From Paenibacillus sp. J23TS9 (GTDB lineage: Bacteria; Bacillota; Bacilli; Paenibacillales; Paenibacillaceae): 64,000 bases of DNA. Positions 19,634 through 29,910 of this stretch are shown here, in pieces. Where the stretch lies: NCBI RefSeq assembly GCF_018403225.1, contig NZ_BOSG01000008.1, forward strand, positions 1 to 64,000, read 5' to 3'. The notes beneath the pieces are model-generated. The model was given only the letters and a program-made list of their open reading frames with translations, was not told the DNA's origin and searched no databases. The position numbers and the translations under genes were made by a program. How positions within the stretch are numbered: position 1 is the stretch's first letter; each line of letters begins with the position of its first letter.

Positions 19634-20032
19634 TTACCAAACGTAGCAGACAACTTCTCCGCCAGCTTTGGATTGACGAGCTTCTTTGTCGGTCATAATC
19701 CCCTTAGAAGTGGAGATAATCGCGATTCCGAGACCGCCGAGTACACGAGGGATTTCGTTGCTCTTCGTGTAAACGCGCAGACCTGGTTTACTGATTCTTT
19801 TCAAACCGGAGATAACGCGTTCGTTGTTTGCACCATATTTCAGGAAAACACGGATAATCCCTTGTTTGTTGTCATCGATATATTCTGCATCACGGATGAA
19901 ACCTTCACGCTTCAAGATATCAGCGATTTGTTTTTTCATCGTCGAAGCAGGCATTTCTACTGTTTCGTGACGCACAGTGTTGGCGTTACGGATACGAGTA
20001 AGCATATCTGCAATTGGATCAGACATAGTCAT
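19634..20032 (-). CDS. rpsH: 30S ribosomal protein S8
   Basis: 132 residues, starting [18 protein letters not shown] as in Bacillus; [20 protein letters not shown] is the S8 signature. Primary 16S rRNA binder. GGAGG lies 9 bases before the ATG. Confidence 0.98.
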   Translation of the reverse strand: MTMSDPIADMLTRIRNANTVRHETVEMPASTMKKQIADILKREGFIRDAEYIDDNKQGIIRVFLKYGANNERVISGLKRISKPGLRVYTKSNEIPRVLGGLGIAIISTSKGIMTDKEARQSKAGGEVVCYVW

Positions 20033-20064
20033 GTGTGTAAACCTCCTTCCCGATTATAAACTTC

Positions 20065-20250
20065 TTACCAGCTTGCTTTTTTGACGCCAGGAATCTGGCC
20101 CTTATAAGCTAATTCACGGAAACAAATTCTGCAAATTTTGAACTTTTGCAGTACCGAATGTGGACGACCGCAACGTTCGCAGCGCGTGTAAGCACGAACT
20201 TTATACTTAGGCGTACGTTGTTGTTTTACTTTCATCGAAGTTTTTGCCAC
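20065..20250 (-). CDS. rpsN: 30S ribosomal protein S14, type Z
   Basis: 61 residues, the short zinc-containing form, with CERC and CRIC pairs (C24, C27, C40, C43). The start is GTG with GGAGG 11 bases upstream. A zinc-free paralogue, common in Bacilli, is not in this window. Confidence 0.97.
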   Translation of the reverse strand: MAKTSMKVKQQRTPKYKVRAYTRCERCGRPHSVLQKFKICRICFRELAYKGQIPGVKKASW

Positions 20251-20296
20251 TTAGCCTGACACCTCCTAAAAATTTTCGGAGAAATGGATTCACGAA

Positions 20297-20839
20297 TTAC
20301 TTCGCAAAAGGCATTCCCAATTGAGCGAGCAGCTCGCGGGACTCTTCGTCAGTTTTAGCCGTCGTTACGATTACGATATCCATACCACGGACTTTATCCA
20401 CTTTATCATACTCGATCTCAGGGAAAATCAGTTGTTCCTTGAGGCCAAGTGTGTAGTTACCGCGTCCGTCAAATGCTTTGGTGGACACGCCATGGAAGTC
20501 ACGTACGCGTGGAAGAGTAATGTTGAACAATTTGTCCAAGAAGTAATACATACGCTCACCGCGCAGAGTTACTTTAACACCGATCGGCATATTCTCACGC
20601 AATTTGAATCCTGCGATGGATTTTTTAGCACGAGTAATGACTGGTTTTTGACCAGCAATCAGCTGCATATCAGCCACTGCGGAATCAAGCACTTTCGAGT
20701 TCGATACAGCCTCACCAACACCCATGTTGATGACAACCTTCTCGATTTTAGGCACTTGCATTACCGTAGAATAATTGAACTTCTGCATCAAGGCAGGAGT
20801 AATTTCATTCAGAAAGCGTTCTTTCATTCTTGTTGCCAT
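20297..20839 (-). CDS. rplE: 50S ribosomal protein L5
   Basis: 180 residues with the L5 motif [19 protein letters not shown] and [15 protein letters not shown] near the C terminus. Binds 5S rRNA in the central protuberance. 46 bp after rpsN's upstream gene boundary, in the usual spc order. Confidence 0.98.
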   Translation of the reverse strand: MATRMKERFLNEITPALMQKFNYSTVMQVPKIEKVVINMGVGEAVSNSKVLDSAVADMQLIAGQKPVITRAKKSIAGFKLRENMPIGVKVTLRGERMYYFLDKLFNITLPRVRDFHGVSTKAFDGRGNYTLGLKEQLIFPEIEYDKVDKVRGMDIVIVTTAKTDEESRELLAQLGMPFAK

Positions 20840-20870
20840 GAATCATAAACCTCCTTTCTCCACTGTTCGA

Positions 20871-21224
20871 TTAGTCGATAACTTCTCCGGACTTCTTAGC
20901 AACACGAACCTTTTTACCGTTATCGAGCACTTTGTAACCAACACGAGTTACTTTACCGCTCTTCGGATCAAGATGCATCACATTGGATACATGGATCGGC
21001 GCTTCTTGTTCAATAATTCCGCCTTGCGGATTCATTTGGTTCGGCTTCTGGTGTTTTTTCACCATGTTGACGCCTTCCACAAGCACACGGTTTTCACGAG
21101 GGTACGCTGCAATGACACGGCCTTTTTTGCCTTTGTCTTTACCGCTGATAACCATAACCGTGTCTTCTTTCTTGACGTGCAGCTTGTTATTGTGCGATTC
21201 CAGAACCTTTTTCACTTTTGGCAT
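20871..21224 (-). CDS. rplX: 50S ribosomal protein L24
   Basis: 117 residues with a KOW motif ([20 protein letters not shown], about residues 23-42). Assembly initiator of the large subunit. Ordinary spacing to rplN and rplE. Confidence 0.98.
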   Translation of the reverse strand: MPKVKKVLESHNNKLHVKKEDTVMVISGKDKGKKGRVIAAYPRENRVLVEGVNMVKKHQKPNQMNPQGGIIEQEAPIHVSNVMHLDPKSGKVTRVGYKVLDNGKKVRVAKKSGEVID

Positions 21225-21306
21225 TTGTTACACCTCCTGCGGCTTGCCTTTTGACAAGCATAACTTGGAACGATCTATTCAATCGGTTATCCGATCATTG
21301 TAAGTC

Positions 21307-21675
21307 TTAGATAACTTCCGGTGCCAAGGAAACGATTTTCATGAAGTCTTTATCACGAAGTTCGCGAGCCACTGGTCCGAAAATACGAGTTCCGCGTGGG
21401 CCCTTGTCGTCTTTAACAACAACCGCTGCGTTTTCGTCAAATGCGATATAAGATCCGTCCTTACGGCGTACAGAACGCTTCGTACGAACCACAACAGCCT
21501 TGACTACGTCACCCTTTTTGACAACGCCGCCTGGTGTTGCTTGTTTCACGGAACAAACGATCAAATCACCGATTGCAGCAGTACGACGACCCGTACCACC
21601 CAATACGCGGATACACATCAGTTCCTTCGCACCAGAATTGTCAGCTACATGCAGACGTGTAAATGGTTGAATCAT
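21307..21675 (-). CDS. rplN: 50S ribosomal protein L14
   Basis: 122 residues, [20 protein letters not shown]..., with the L14 signature ([21 protein letters not shown]). At the subunit interface. Confidence 0.98.
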   Translation of the reverse strand: MIQPFTRLHVADNSGAKELMCIRVLGGTGRRTAAIGDLIVCSVKQATPGGVVKKGDVVKAVVVRTKRSVRRKDGSYIAFDENAAVVVKDDKGPRGTRIFGPVARELRDKDFMKIVSLAPEVI

Positions 21676-21713
21676 TGAAATTTCCTCCTTTCGGAAAAAC
21701 TGTCGTTATATCT

Positions 21714-21980
21714 TTAGATGATAACCGCTTTTTCAACGACTTCTACCAATCTCCAGCGTTTGTCTTTGGAGAGTGGACGAGTTTCCATGATTTTAACGGT
21801 ATCTCCGATTTTTGCAGTATTGTTCTCATCATGCGCCTTAAATTTCTTAGTGTATTTAATACGCTTGTGATAGAGATCATGTTTTTTGTAAGTTTCAACA
21901 GCTACAACAATGGTTTTTTCCATTTTGTCACTGACAACTTTACCTACTTGCACTTTACGAGCATTGCGTTCTTCGCTCAT
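21714..21980 (-). CDS. rpsQ: 30S ribosomal protein S17
   Basis: 88 residues, OB-fold, with the signature [20 protein letters not shown] near the C terminus. Binds 16S rRNA early in assembly. Confidence 0.98.
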   Translation of the reverse strand: MSEERNARKVQVGKVVSDKMEKTIVVAVETYKKHDLYHKRIKYTKKFKAHDENNTAKIGDTVKIMETRPLSKDKRWRLVEVVEKAVII

Positions 21981-22023
21981 CGTTAGCCTCCTTCCTGAAT
22001 ACAGGCAAAAATGACTGATTCAA

Positions 22024-22221
22024 TTAACTAATCCCAAGTTCTCTTTCACGGATGACGGTTTTAGCACGAGCTATTTCCCTGCGCACATCACGGATCCGAG
22101 TCGGGTTGTCAAGCTGTCCGGTAGCCAATTGAAAACGGAGGTTAAAGAGCTCCTCTTTAAAACCCGCAATCTTTTGCTCAATTTCTGCAGTGGTCAAGTT
22201 ACGCAGATCATTAGCTTTCAT
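22024..22221 (-). CDS. rpmC: 50S ribosomal protein L29
   Basis: 65 residues from [18 protein letters not shown], a two-helix protein by the exit tunnel. Its start overlaps the 3' end of rplP by 11 bases, so the two are translationally coupled. Confidence 0.97.
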   Translation of the reverse strand: MKANDLRNLTTAEIEQKIAGFKEELFNLRFQLATGQLDNPTRIRDVRREIARAKTVIRERELGIS

Positions 22222-22645
22222 TTGCTTCACCACCCAATTCTTCACGTTTCACAAACTTCGTTTTGATCGGCAGCTTGTGAGCGGCAAGACGCATCGCTTC
22301 GCGAGCGATCTCCTCAGGCACGCCTCCAAGTTCAAACATAATCTTACCTGGTTTGACAACTGCGACCCATTTCTCTACGTTACCTTTACCGCTACCCATA
22401 CGAACCTCAAGAGGTTTTTGAGTGATCGGCTTATCAGGGAAAATTTTAATCCATACTTTACCGCCACGTTTGATGTAACGCGTCATAGCAATACGCGCTG
22501 CTTCGATCTGGCGGTTAGTAATCCAAGTTGGCTCAAGAGCTTGCAGACCGAATTCACCGAAGTTGAGCTCAGTGCCGCCTTTAGCCATACCTTTCATGTG
22601 ACCGCGTTGTTGCTTGCGGTGTTTTACACGTTTTGGTACCAACAT
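22211..22645 (-). CDS. rplP: 50S ribosomal protein L16
   Basis: 144 residues, [19 protein letters not shown]..., with the [23 protein letters not shown] signature region. Late-assembling protein near the A site. Two bases after rpsC and overlapping rpmC. Confidence 0.98.
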   Translation of the reverse strand: MLVPKRVKHRKQQRGHMKGMAKGGTELNFGEFGLQALEPTWITNRQIEAARIAMTRYIKRGGKVWIKIFPDKPITQKPLEVRMGSGKGNVEKWVAVVKPGKIMFELGGVPEEIAREAMRLAAHKLPIKTKFVKREELGGEANES

Positions 22646-22647
22646 GA

Positions 22648-23313
22648 TTAGTTGCCTCCTTCCTGAGCAGCTTGTTTCTTAGCCGGAGGAAGTACCTCAC
22701 CACGATAGATCCATACTTTTACGCCAATACGGCCATAAGTAGTATGCGCTTCTGCTGTACCATAGTCAATATCAGCACGGAGCGTATGAAGAGGAACTGT
22801 TCCTTCACTATATCCTTCCGAACGAGCAATCTCGGCTCCGCCAAGACGTCCGCCGACTTGAGTTTTAATTCCTTTTGCGCCAGAACGCATTGTTCTTTGA
22901 ATCGCTTGTTTCAGAGCGCGACGGAAAGATACACGACGTTCCAGTTGTTGTGCGATGCTTTCTGCAACCAAGATTGCATCCAGATCCGCATGTTTGATTT
23001 CAGAGATATTGATGTGAACTTTTTTGCCGCCTGCAATTTTAGTAACTTGGCTCCGCAGTACTTCGACTTCAGAACCACCTTTACCGATAACCATTCCTGG
23101 TTTCGCAGTGTGGATAGTCACATTCACACGATTTGCCGCTCTCTCGATTTCAATACGAGATACAGCAGAATCTTTTAGTTTATTCTTAAGGTATTCGCGA
23201 ATTTTAACGTCTTCCAGCAAAAGATTTCCGAAATCTTTGCCTGCATACCATTTAGATTCCCAATCACGGATAATACCGATCCGGAGTCCGACAGGATTTA
23301 CCTTTTGGCCCAC
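22648..23313 (-). CDS. rpsC: 30S ribosomal protein S3
   Basis: 221 residues with a KH domain ([20 protein letters not shown], about 73-92) and the S3 C-terminal signature. At the mRNA entry channel. The start is GTG after AAGGAGGG. Confidence 0.98.
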   Translation of the reverse strand: MGQKVNPVGLRIGIIRDWESKWYAGKDFGNLLLEDVKIREYLKNKLKDSAVSRIEIERAANRVNVTIHTAKPGMVIGKGGSEVEVLRSQVTKIAGGKKVHINISEIKHADLDAILVAESIAQQLERRVSFRRALKQAIQRTMRSGAKGIKTQVGGRLGGAEIARSEGYSEGTVPLHTLRADIDYGTAEAHTTYGRIGVKVWIYRGEVLPPAKKQAAQEGGN

Positions 23314-23326
23314 ACGTTATCCCTCC

Positions 23327-23659
23327 TTATTTTTCAGATACCACCAAAGTAATGTGGCTGGTGCGTTTATTGATTCTGCTTGCACGGCCCATGGCGCGTG
23401 GACGGAATCTCTTCATGGTTGGTCCTTGGTTAACGAAAACCTGGCTAACAACCAAACTATTAATATCCATAGAGTAGTTATGCTCAGCATTGGCGATCGC
23501 TGAGTTCAGCAGCTTCTCTACAACCAGGGAAGCCGATTTCGGAGTGTGGCGGAGAATGGCGATTGCCTCACCAACTTGCTTACCACGGATCAAGTCAATC
23601 ACGAGCTTGACTTTACGAGGAGCAATCCGGATCGATCTGGCATGTGCTTTTGCTTCCAT
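23327..23659 (-). CDS. rplV: 50S ribosomal protein L22
   Basis: 110 residues with the tunnel loop region [20 protein letters not shown], unaltered from the macrolide-sensitive form. Lines the exit tunnel. Confidence 0.98.
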   Translation of the reverse strand: MEAKAHARSIRIAPRKVKLVIDLIRGKQVGEAIAILRHTPKSASLVVEKLLNSAIANAEHNYSMDINSLVVSQVFVNQGPTMKRFRPRAMGRASRINKRTSHITLVVSEK

Positions 23660-23693
23660 TTGTTTTACCTCCTCTCAAACAAAGAGCTTCAAA

Positions 23694-23972
23694 TTATCTT
23701 CTTGTTTTCTTGTCATCGTCCGTATGACCTTTGTAAGTACGTGTTGGAGCAAATTCACCCAATTTGTGACCTACCATGTCTTCCGTTACATATACAGGAA
23801 CGTGTTTGCGTCCATCGTATACACCGAACGTGTGACCGATAAATTGTGGGAAAATCGTAGAACGGCGGGACCAAGTTTTGATAACAGCTTTCTTGCTCGA
23901 CTCGTTCATCACTTCTACTTTTTTCAGCAGGTACCCATCAATGAAAGGTCCTTTTTTCAAACTGCGACTCAT
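23694..23972 (-). CDS. rpsS: 30S ribosomal protein S19
   Basis: 92 residues, [20 protein letters not shown]..., with the signature [16 protein letters not shown]. In the head of the small subunit, near S13. Confidence 0.98.
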   Translation of the reverse strand: MSRSLKKGPFIDGYLLKKVEVMNESSKKAVIKTWSRRSTIFPQFIGHTFGVYDGRKHVPVYVTEDMVGHKLGEFAPTRTYKGHTDDDKKTRR

Positions 23973-24041
23973 CTATAAAATCCTCCCTTCGTCCAATCTC
24001 TCGTTACTTTCGGCACTTCACAAAGTTATGCACAATGTGCA

Positions 24042-24872
24042 TTATTTTGTGCGGCGGCGAACGATATACTTGTCAGAAGCTTTTCCTTTTTTACGCGTTT
24101 TGTAACCAAGGGTTGGTTTGCCCCAAGGAGACATAGGCGATTTACGACCGATCGGAGCGCGGCCTTCACCACCACCGTGAGGGTGATCGTTAGGGTTCAT
24201 GACTACACCGCGGACTTCAGGACGTTGTCCGAGCCAGCGACTGCGGCCTGCTTTACCGATTTTGATGAGCTCATGATCTTCGTTACCAACAGAACCGATG
24301 GTTGCGCGGCAAACCTTCAAGAGCTTGCGAACTTCACCAGAAGACAAACGTACGGATACGTATTTCTCTTCTTTACCAAGAAGCTGAGCTTCGGTACCGG
24401 CAGCACGAACCAATTGTCCGCCTTTGCCAGGTTGCAGTTCGATATTGTGGATAACAGTACCTACTGGAATGTTCTCCATTGGAAGAGCGTTACCGATTTT
24501 GATGTCGGCGCTCGGTCCGGATTCGATCTTGTCTCCAACTTTCAGACCTTTAGGAGCGATGATGTAGCGTTTCTCTCCGTCTGCATAGTGGATCAGAGCG
24601 ATGTTAGAAGTACGGTTCGGATCATACTCAACTGTAGCAACGGTACCTGGTATGCCGTCTTTCGTACGTTTGAAGTCGATGATACGGTATTTACGTTTAT
24701 GTCCGCCGCCGTGGTGACGAACTGTAATTTTACCTTGGTTGTTGCGGCCAGCTTTTTTGCTAAGCGGTGCAAGCAACGATTTCTCCGGCTGATTTGTCGT
24801 AATCTCTTCGAAAGTAGATACGGACATGTTACGTCTTGCCGGGGAAGTAGGTTTATACTTTTTAATAGGCAC
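24042..24872 (-). CDS. rplB: 50S ribosomal protein L2
   Basis: 276 residues. The C-terminal signature ([20 protein letters not shown]) includes the histidine important for peptidyl-transferase function. The start is GTG (Met-Pro-Ile-Lys). The longest ribosomal protein gene of the S10 set. Confidence 0.98.
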   Translation of the reverse strand: MPIKKYKPTSPARRNMSVSTFEEITTNQPEKSLLAPLSKKAGRNNQGKITVRHHGGGHKRKYRIIDFKRTKDGIPGTVATVEYDPNRTSNIALIHYADGEKRYIIAPKGLKVGDKIESGPSADIKIGNALPMENIPVGTVIHNIELQPGKGGQLVRAAGTEAQLLGKEEKYVSVRLSSGEVRKLLKVCRATIGSVGNEDHELIKIGKAGRSRWLGQRPEVRGVVMNPNDHPHGGGEGRAPIGRKSPMSPWGKPTLGYKTRKKGKASDKYIVRRRTK

Positions 24873-24884
24873 GTGATTTCCTCC

Positions 24885-25178
24885 TTACTCTACAGATTCA
24901 AAAAACTCGAGCGCTTTGCTGTCTTTGCTCAGCGTTACGATGGCTTTTTTCCACTCGGTTGTATAACCGTTGTAGCGGCCATAGCGTTTCGGCTTAGCTG
25001 GGACGCGCATAGTGTTAACGCTGGTTACTTTCACTTTGAAAATAGACTCAACGGCTTGTTTGATTTCGGTTTTGTTAGCACGAATGTCAACTTCGAAGGC
25101 ATACTTAAGGTCAGCCATGTAGTCAGCAGTACGTTCTGTAATCACCGGACGTTTGATAATATCACGAGGATCTTTCAT
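24885..25178 (-). CDS. rplW: 50S ribosomal protein L23
   Basis: 97 residues; docking site for SRP and trigger factor at the exit tunnel. The sequence [17 protein letters not shown] is typical. Its ATG overlaps the stop codon of rplD by one base (TAATG). Confidence 0.98.
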   Translation of the reverse strand: MKDPRDIIKRPVITERTADYMADLKYAFEVDIRANKTEIKQAVESIFKVKVTSVNTMRVPAKPKRYGRYNGYTTEWKKAIVTLSKDSKALEFFESVE

Positions 25179-25801
25179 TACGCGAGCACCTCCTCTACCT
25201 TCTGAACTGCTTCTTTCGTAATGATCAGCTTGTCGTACATAAGCACGTCAAGAACATTAATGCCGTCTGCCGCTACGAATTTCACTCCAGGAATATTACG
25301 AGCGGAAAGAGCTACATTATCATCATAGCTAGGAGCGACGATCAGAGCTTTACGTTCCACTTTCAAGTTGTTCAGGATCGATGCAAATTCCTTCGTTTTA
25401 GGCGTGGTCAGAGCAAGTGCATCCAGAACAATAATGTTATTGTCAATCACTTTGGAAGACAATGCGGATTTAATCGCCAGACGACGAACTTTCTTAGGAA
25501 GCTTGAACGAGTAACTGCGTGGTGTTGGACCAAATACAGTACCGCCGCCTTTCCATTGTGGTGAACGGATCGAACCTTGACGTGCACGGCCTGTGCCTTT
25601 TTGTTTCCAAGGCTTACGTCCGCCGCCGCGTACTTCAGAACGGCCTTTCACTTTGTGTGTACCGCGACGCAAAGATGCTCTTTGCAGCAATACAGCTTGG
25701 TTCAAAACGTGGACATTAGGTGTAATACCGAATACCGCATCGTTCAGTTCCAATTCTTCTACTTGGCTTCCGCTGACATTAAACACGGATACTTTTGGCA
25801 T
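25178..25801 (-). CDS. rplD: 50S ribosomal protein L4
   Basis: 207 residues with the extended tunnel loop [20 protein letters not shown] (about 48-67). In some bacteria L4 represses its own operon; no evidence of that is visible here. Confidence 0.98.
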   Translation of the reverse strand: MPKVSVFNVSGSQVEELELNDAVFGITPNVHVLNQAVLLQRASLRRGTHKVKGRSEVRGGGRKPWKQKGTGRARQGSIRSPQWKGGGTVFGPTPRSYSFKLPKKVRRLAIKSALSSKVIDNNIIVLDALALTTPKTKEFASILNNLKVERKALIVAPSYDDNVALSARNIPGVKFVAADGINVLDVLMYDKLIITKEAVQKVEEVLA

Positions 25802-25827
25802 TGCTTGTTCCTCCTTTCCTTAGGTGA

Positions 25828-26451
25828 TTATTTTTTCACCGTTTCATTGATTTTCACGAAGCTGTTTTTAGGGCCTGGGATAGCGCCTTTGATCAACAGA
25901 ACGTTACGCTCTGTATCAACTTTTACAACTTCAAGCTTTTGTACAGTTACAGTTACATGGCCCATGTGTCCTGGAAGGTGTTTGCCTTTAGGAACGCGGT
26001 TTGCTTGAATGGAGCCCATGGAACCTGGTCCACGATGGTAACGCGATCCGTGTGCCATTGGTCCGCGGCTTTGTCCCCAACGTTTGATGTTACCTTGGAA
26101 ACCTTTACCTTTAGAAGTACCAGTTACGTCAACATATTCGCCTTCTGCAAAAATGTCAGCTTTCAGCTCTTGGCCAACCTCGTATGCTCCGAGGTCAACA
26201 CCGCGAACCTCGCGAACGTAGCGCTTAGGCGCAGTATTAGCCTTTTTGGCATGACCTGCTTCAGGTTTGTTGGATCTGCTTTCTTTCTTATCAGAGAAAC
26301 CGATTTGGATCGCTTCGTATCCATCGTTCTCGACATCTTTCTTTTGCAGAACAACACAAGGACCTGCTTCGATAACCGTTACAGGAATTACGTTACCTTC
26401 AGCGGTAAACACTTGAGTCATTCCGAGTTTTTTTCCTAAGATACCTTTCAT
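25828..26451 (-). CDS. rplC: 50S ribosomal protein L3
   Basis: 207 residues, [20 protein letters not shown]..., with the L3 signature around [22 protein letters not shown] (split here: [14 protein letters not shown]). Assembly initiator close to the peptidyl-transferase centre. Confidence 0.98.
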   Translation of the reverse strand: MKGILGKKLGMTQVFTAEGNVIPVTVIEAGPCVVLQKKDVENDGYEAIQIGFSDKKESRSNKPEAGHAKKANTAPKRYVREVRGVDLGAYEVGQELKADIFAEGEYVDVTGTSKGKGFQGNIKRWGQSRGPMAHGSRYHRGPGSMGSIQANRVPKGKHLPGHMGHVTVTVQKLEVVKVDTERNVLLIKGAIPGPKNSFVKINETVKK

Positions 26452-26483
26452 GTTGACACCTCTTTTCCTTCTTAATTCGGGAA

Positions 26484-26959
<476 letters not shown>

Positions 26960-26969
26960 GCTTTAAATA

Positions 26970-26999
26970 AAAAGAGCGCCATTCTTTTGGAATGAACGC
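26970..26999 (-). terminator. Terminator of the globin-sensor gene
   Basis: Minus-strand GCGTTCATTC-CAAAA-GAATGGCGC, then CTTTTTATT. The stem has a small bulge. It isolates the sensor gene from the S10 promoter. Confidence 0.75.
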
Positions 27000-27021
27000 G
27001 AACTATTGGCATTTTAGCTAT

Positions 27022-28368
27022 TTAAAGCTGGGCAGAAGCGGCTTTGAAGCGTTCTGCTGAACCTGCTGCTTGCGAGGTAGAATGTCCTATTCCTTCTATT
27101 GTAGTAATCAACAGTCTGATCTGCTCCTCAACCGACACAATTTCCTGGGTGCTATGTTTCATGGAACCGACAATGTTGGCAAAGACCATGCTCGTGTCGG
27201 AAGATTGTTGTCTTCCCGTGTCGGTTAGCTGACGCACCTCTTTGATCTTGCTTACGACCTTGGATGTGATATCGGCAGAGTTTTTCACCAAATCTGCAAT
27301 GCGAACGACGGTCTGCTTCGTATCTTCAGACAAACGGCTGACTTCCTGAGCAACCACACCAAAGCCCCTGCCATGTTCACCGGCTCTTGCGGCTTCGATC
27401 GTCGCATTTAAAGAAAGCATTTTAGTCTGGCTTGCAAACTCTTTTACGGAATCCACTATGTACTCAATTTGTTTTGATGCATCAGTTAGTTCTTTAACGT
27501 AATCCTCCATTTCATGGGTACGCTCATAAATACTGCTAATGCGTTCGTTGAGTCCATCCATTTGCAGACTTCCCTCCTGGGCCAACTTCTCGGAGTTGAC
27601 AGCAAGAGAAGAGGTTTTATGGAAGCTATCGGTAACTTCACCACTGCTTGCAATCAGCTGCTCAATCGCAGCATTAGTCGAAATACTTAGATGAACAAGA
27701 TCCTCACTGAACATGGCAATTTTGTTCTTTAATTCATCCTTAACCTTTTCGTATTCAAGCTGTTTTTCTAGCATATTTTCTTTTTCGTATGCCTCCAGCA
27801 CAAGCTGCTGCTCCAAATTGAGCAGTTTGGTAATCGTCCGGATAACCTTTAATCTTTGCTCGTCATCCGTTAGTATCTCCTTATATATGATCTCCATAAA
27901 CCCATTTTGTAAATTCTGAAACGCTGATAAATACCATTTTGGCTCTAACCCCACTCTTTTATGGACTTTCGCGATCATCAACCTTTTATTTATGTATTCC
28001 TCATCGACATTCCCATCGAAAATCTCCAGCAGATGATCACGGAGCGTTCTCTTTAATCGTTCAATAGTACTGTGCTTCACTATAATTTGTTCAAGCTTAT
28101 CAACATCCAATACTGACTCATAAAAGTAATCGGTTATCCGGTCCATATATGTTTCGATTGCCGGCTTAATTTGACGAAGTAAGCTTAAATCTCTTTCATT
28201 CAAGTCGATCATTCGCATCTGTTCATTGAGTTCTTCGTGTCCGGGTAAAAAATGCGAGCTTCGCTCCATAAAGTCTTCGGCAAAAGCTTGTTTCAAATCA
28301 TTGCTTTGAAGATTCTGGTTATCCTTACTGTGCAGCTTTTGACTTATAAAACCGAACGGGCATTTCAT
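27022..28368 (-). CDS. Globin-coupled chemoreceptor (HemAT-like haem aerotaxis transducer)
   Basis: 448 residues, soluble, no membrane segment or HAMP domain. Residues about 45-195 form a sensor globin; the proximal haem histidine is H136 in AKVHKRVGLEPKWYL, the hallmark of globin-coupled sensors. Residues about 215-448 are a methyl-accepting signalling domain with the CheA/CheW-contact hairpin near 311-350 (LNATIEAARAGEHGRGFG). It probably senses oxygen and signals to CheA. GTG codons at 28380 and 28374 and the ATG at 28368 are all in frame behind AGGAG; I use the ATG, but GTG 28374 is equally possible. It has its own promoter and terminator between tuf and rpsJ, an unusual place. Confidence 0.93.
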   Translation of the reverse strand: MKCPFGFISQKLHSKDNQNLQSNDLKQAFAEDFMERSSHFLPGHEELNEQMRMIDLNERDLSLLRQIKPAIETYMDRITDYFYESVLDVDKLEQIIVKHSTIERLKRTLRDHLLEIFDGNVDEEYINKRLMIAKVHKRVGLEPKWYLSAFQNLQNGFMEIIYKEILTDDEQRLKVIRTITKLLNLEQQLVLEAYEKENMLEKQLEYEKVKDELKNKIAMFSEDLVHLSISTNAAIEQLIASSGEVTDSFHKTSSLAVNSEKLAQEGSLQMDGLNERISSIYERTHEMEDYVKELTDASKQIEYIVDSVKEFASQTKMLSLNATIEAARAGEHGRGFGVVAQEVSRLSEDTKQTVVRIADLVKNSADITSKVVSKIKEVRQLTDTGRQQSSDTSMVFANIVGSMKHSTQEIVSVEEQIRLLITTIEGIGHSTSQAAGSAERFKAASAQL

Positions 28369-28409
28369 ACTCACGATCACTCCTCATTCATCTGCGGAAA
28401 ATAATGTTA

Positions 28410-28455
28410 TACAAAGACTGTACAACATCATACAAAATATATACAAGATTGTAAA
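28410..28455 (-). promoter_or_regulatory. Promoter of the globin-sensor gene with four phased TTGTA repeats
   Basis: Minus-strand -35 TTTACA (28450-28455) and -10 TATGAT (28427-28432), spacer 17 bp. Across spacer, -10 and start region the pentamer TTGTA occurs four times in the same orientation (28442-28446, 28431-28435, 28421-28425, 28410-28414), at 11, 10 and 11 bp steps, about one helical turn each. This suggests binding of a regulator on one DNA face. Confidence 0.6.
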
Positions 28456-28483
28456 GGGTTTAAAAACTATGAAACTCTTCAAA

Positions 28484-28525
28484 ATAAAAAACAGGAGGCA
28501 CTTCTCATAAGAGAAGTGCCTCCTG
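28484..28525 (-). terminator. Terminator of tuf (end of str operon)
   Basis: Perfect 15-bp stem CAGGAGGCACTTCTC with a 4-base loop, followed by six T's on the minus strand. Confidence 0.95.
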
Positions 28526-28602
28526 CATCATTCGTTCACATCATAACGTTACTCGTTCCAGCACATTGTTGCATTTATTAAAACCAAAGGCGTTAGCCTT
28601 TA

Positions 28603-29793
28603 TTATTTCGTGATTGTAGCTACCGCACCGGCACCTACTGTACGTCCACCTTCACGAATAGAGAACTTAGTTCCTTCTTCGATCGCGATTGGAGCAATCA
28701 GTTGTACAGTAACTGTGATGTTGTCGCCAGGCATAACCATTTCAGCGCCTTCTGGCAAGCTGATGATACCAGTAACGTCAGTTGTACGGAAGTAGAACTG
28801 TGGACGGTATCCAGTGAAGAAAGGCTTATGACGGCCACCTTCTTCTTTAGTCAGAACGTAGATTTGTGCAGAGAATTCAGTGTGTGGCTTAACTGAACCT
28901 GGCTTAGCCAGTACTTGACCACGTTCGATTTGAGCACGGTCTACACCACGAAGCAGGGCTCCGATGTTGTCACCAGCTTGAGCGGAATCAAGCAATTTGC
29001 GGAACATTTCTACGCCAGTTACGACGGATTTTTTGGACTCTTCAGCGATACCGATGATTTCGATTTCGTCGCCCACTTTAACTGTACCACGTTCTACACG
29101 ACCTGTAGCAACGGTACCGCGGCCAGTGATGGAGAATACGTCCTCGACAGGCATAAGGAAAGGCTTGTCAGTGTCACGTACTGGAGTTGGGATGTATTCG
29201 TCGATGATGTTGAACATTTCAACGATTTTTTGTGCCCACTCGCCATCTGGGTTTTGAAGAGCTTCACGAGCAGAACCTTGGATGATTGGAGTGTCGTCGC
29301 CTGGGAAGTCATATTCATTCAACAGGTCACGTACTTCCATTTCAACCAACTCAAGAAGTTCAGCGTCTTCAACCATGTCGCATTTGTTCAAGAATACAAC
29401 GATGTAAGGAACGCCTACTTGGCGGGACAACAGGATGTGCTCGCGAGTTTGCGGCATAGGGCCGTCAGCTGCGGATACAACCAGGATTGCTCCGTCCATT
29501 TGAGCAGCACCAGTGATCATGTTTTTAACATAGTCGGCGTGTCCTGGGCAGTCAACGTGTGCATAGTGACGAGCAGGTGTTTCGTATTCTACGTGAGCTG
29601 TGGAGATTGTGATACCGCGCTCGCGCTCTTCTGGAGCTTTGTCGATTTGGTCGAATGCTACAGCAGCACCACCGTAAGTTTTGGACAATACAGTTGTGAT
29701 AGCAGCAGTCAAAGTAGTTTTACCATGGTCAACGTGACCAATAGTACCGATGTTAACGTGCGGTTTGTTACGTTCAAATTTAGCCTTTGCCAT
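28603..29793 (-). CDS. tuf: Elongation factor Tu
   Basis: 396 residues from [12 protein letters not shown]. GTPase motifs: GHVDHGKT (G1), DCPGH (G3), NKCD (G4). Domains II and III are complete. Delivers aminoacyl-tRNA to the ribosome. The ATG at 29793 has GGAGG 11 bases upstream; a TTG three codons earlier is possible but not the family start. Last gene of the str operon, with a strong terminator. Confidence 0.98.
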   Translation of the reverse strand: MAKAKFERNKPHVNIGTIGHVDHGKTTLTAAITTVLSKTYGGAAVAFDQIDKAPEERERGITISTAHVEYETPARHYAHVDCPGHADYVKNMITGAAQMDGAILVVSAADGPMPQTREHILLSRQVGVPYIVVFLNKCDMVEDAELLELVEMEVRDLLNEYDFPGDDTPIIQGSAREALQNPDGEWAQKIVEMFNIIDEYIPTPVRDTDKPFLMPVEDVFSITGRGTVATGRVERGTVKVGDEIEIIGIAEESKKSVVTGVEMFRKLLDSAQAGDNIGALLRGVDRAQIERGQVLAKPGSVKPHTEFSAQIYVLTKEEGGRHKPFFTGYRPQFYFRTTDVTGIISLPEGAEMVMPGDNITVTVQLIAPIAIEEGTKFSIREGGRTVGAGAVATITK

Positions 29794-29910
29794 TTTGAAC
29801 AATTCCTCCTTAAATGGAATAATTATATTTTTATGTTTGTGCTGACCGGAGTCTATGCAGGTTGTCTTGGATGTTGAATGTTCCGGCCAGTCTTTAAAAC
29901 GTTATTGAAA
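29794..29910 (-). promoter_or_regulatory. fusA-tuf spacer with long-range hairpin
   Basis: 117 bases. Arms CTGgCCGGA and TCCGGtCAG (about 29843-29892, minus strand) can pair around a 30-base loop. Possible transcript processing or tuf-specific control; no clear promoter seen. Confidence 0.35.
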
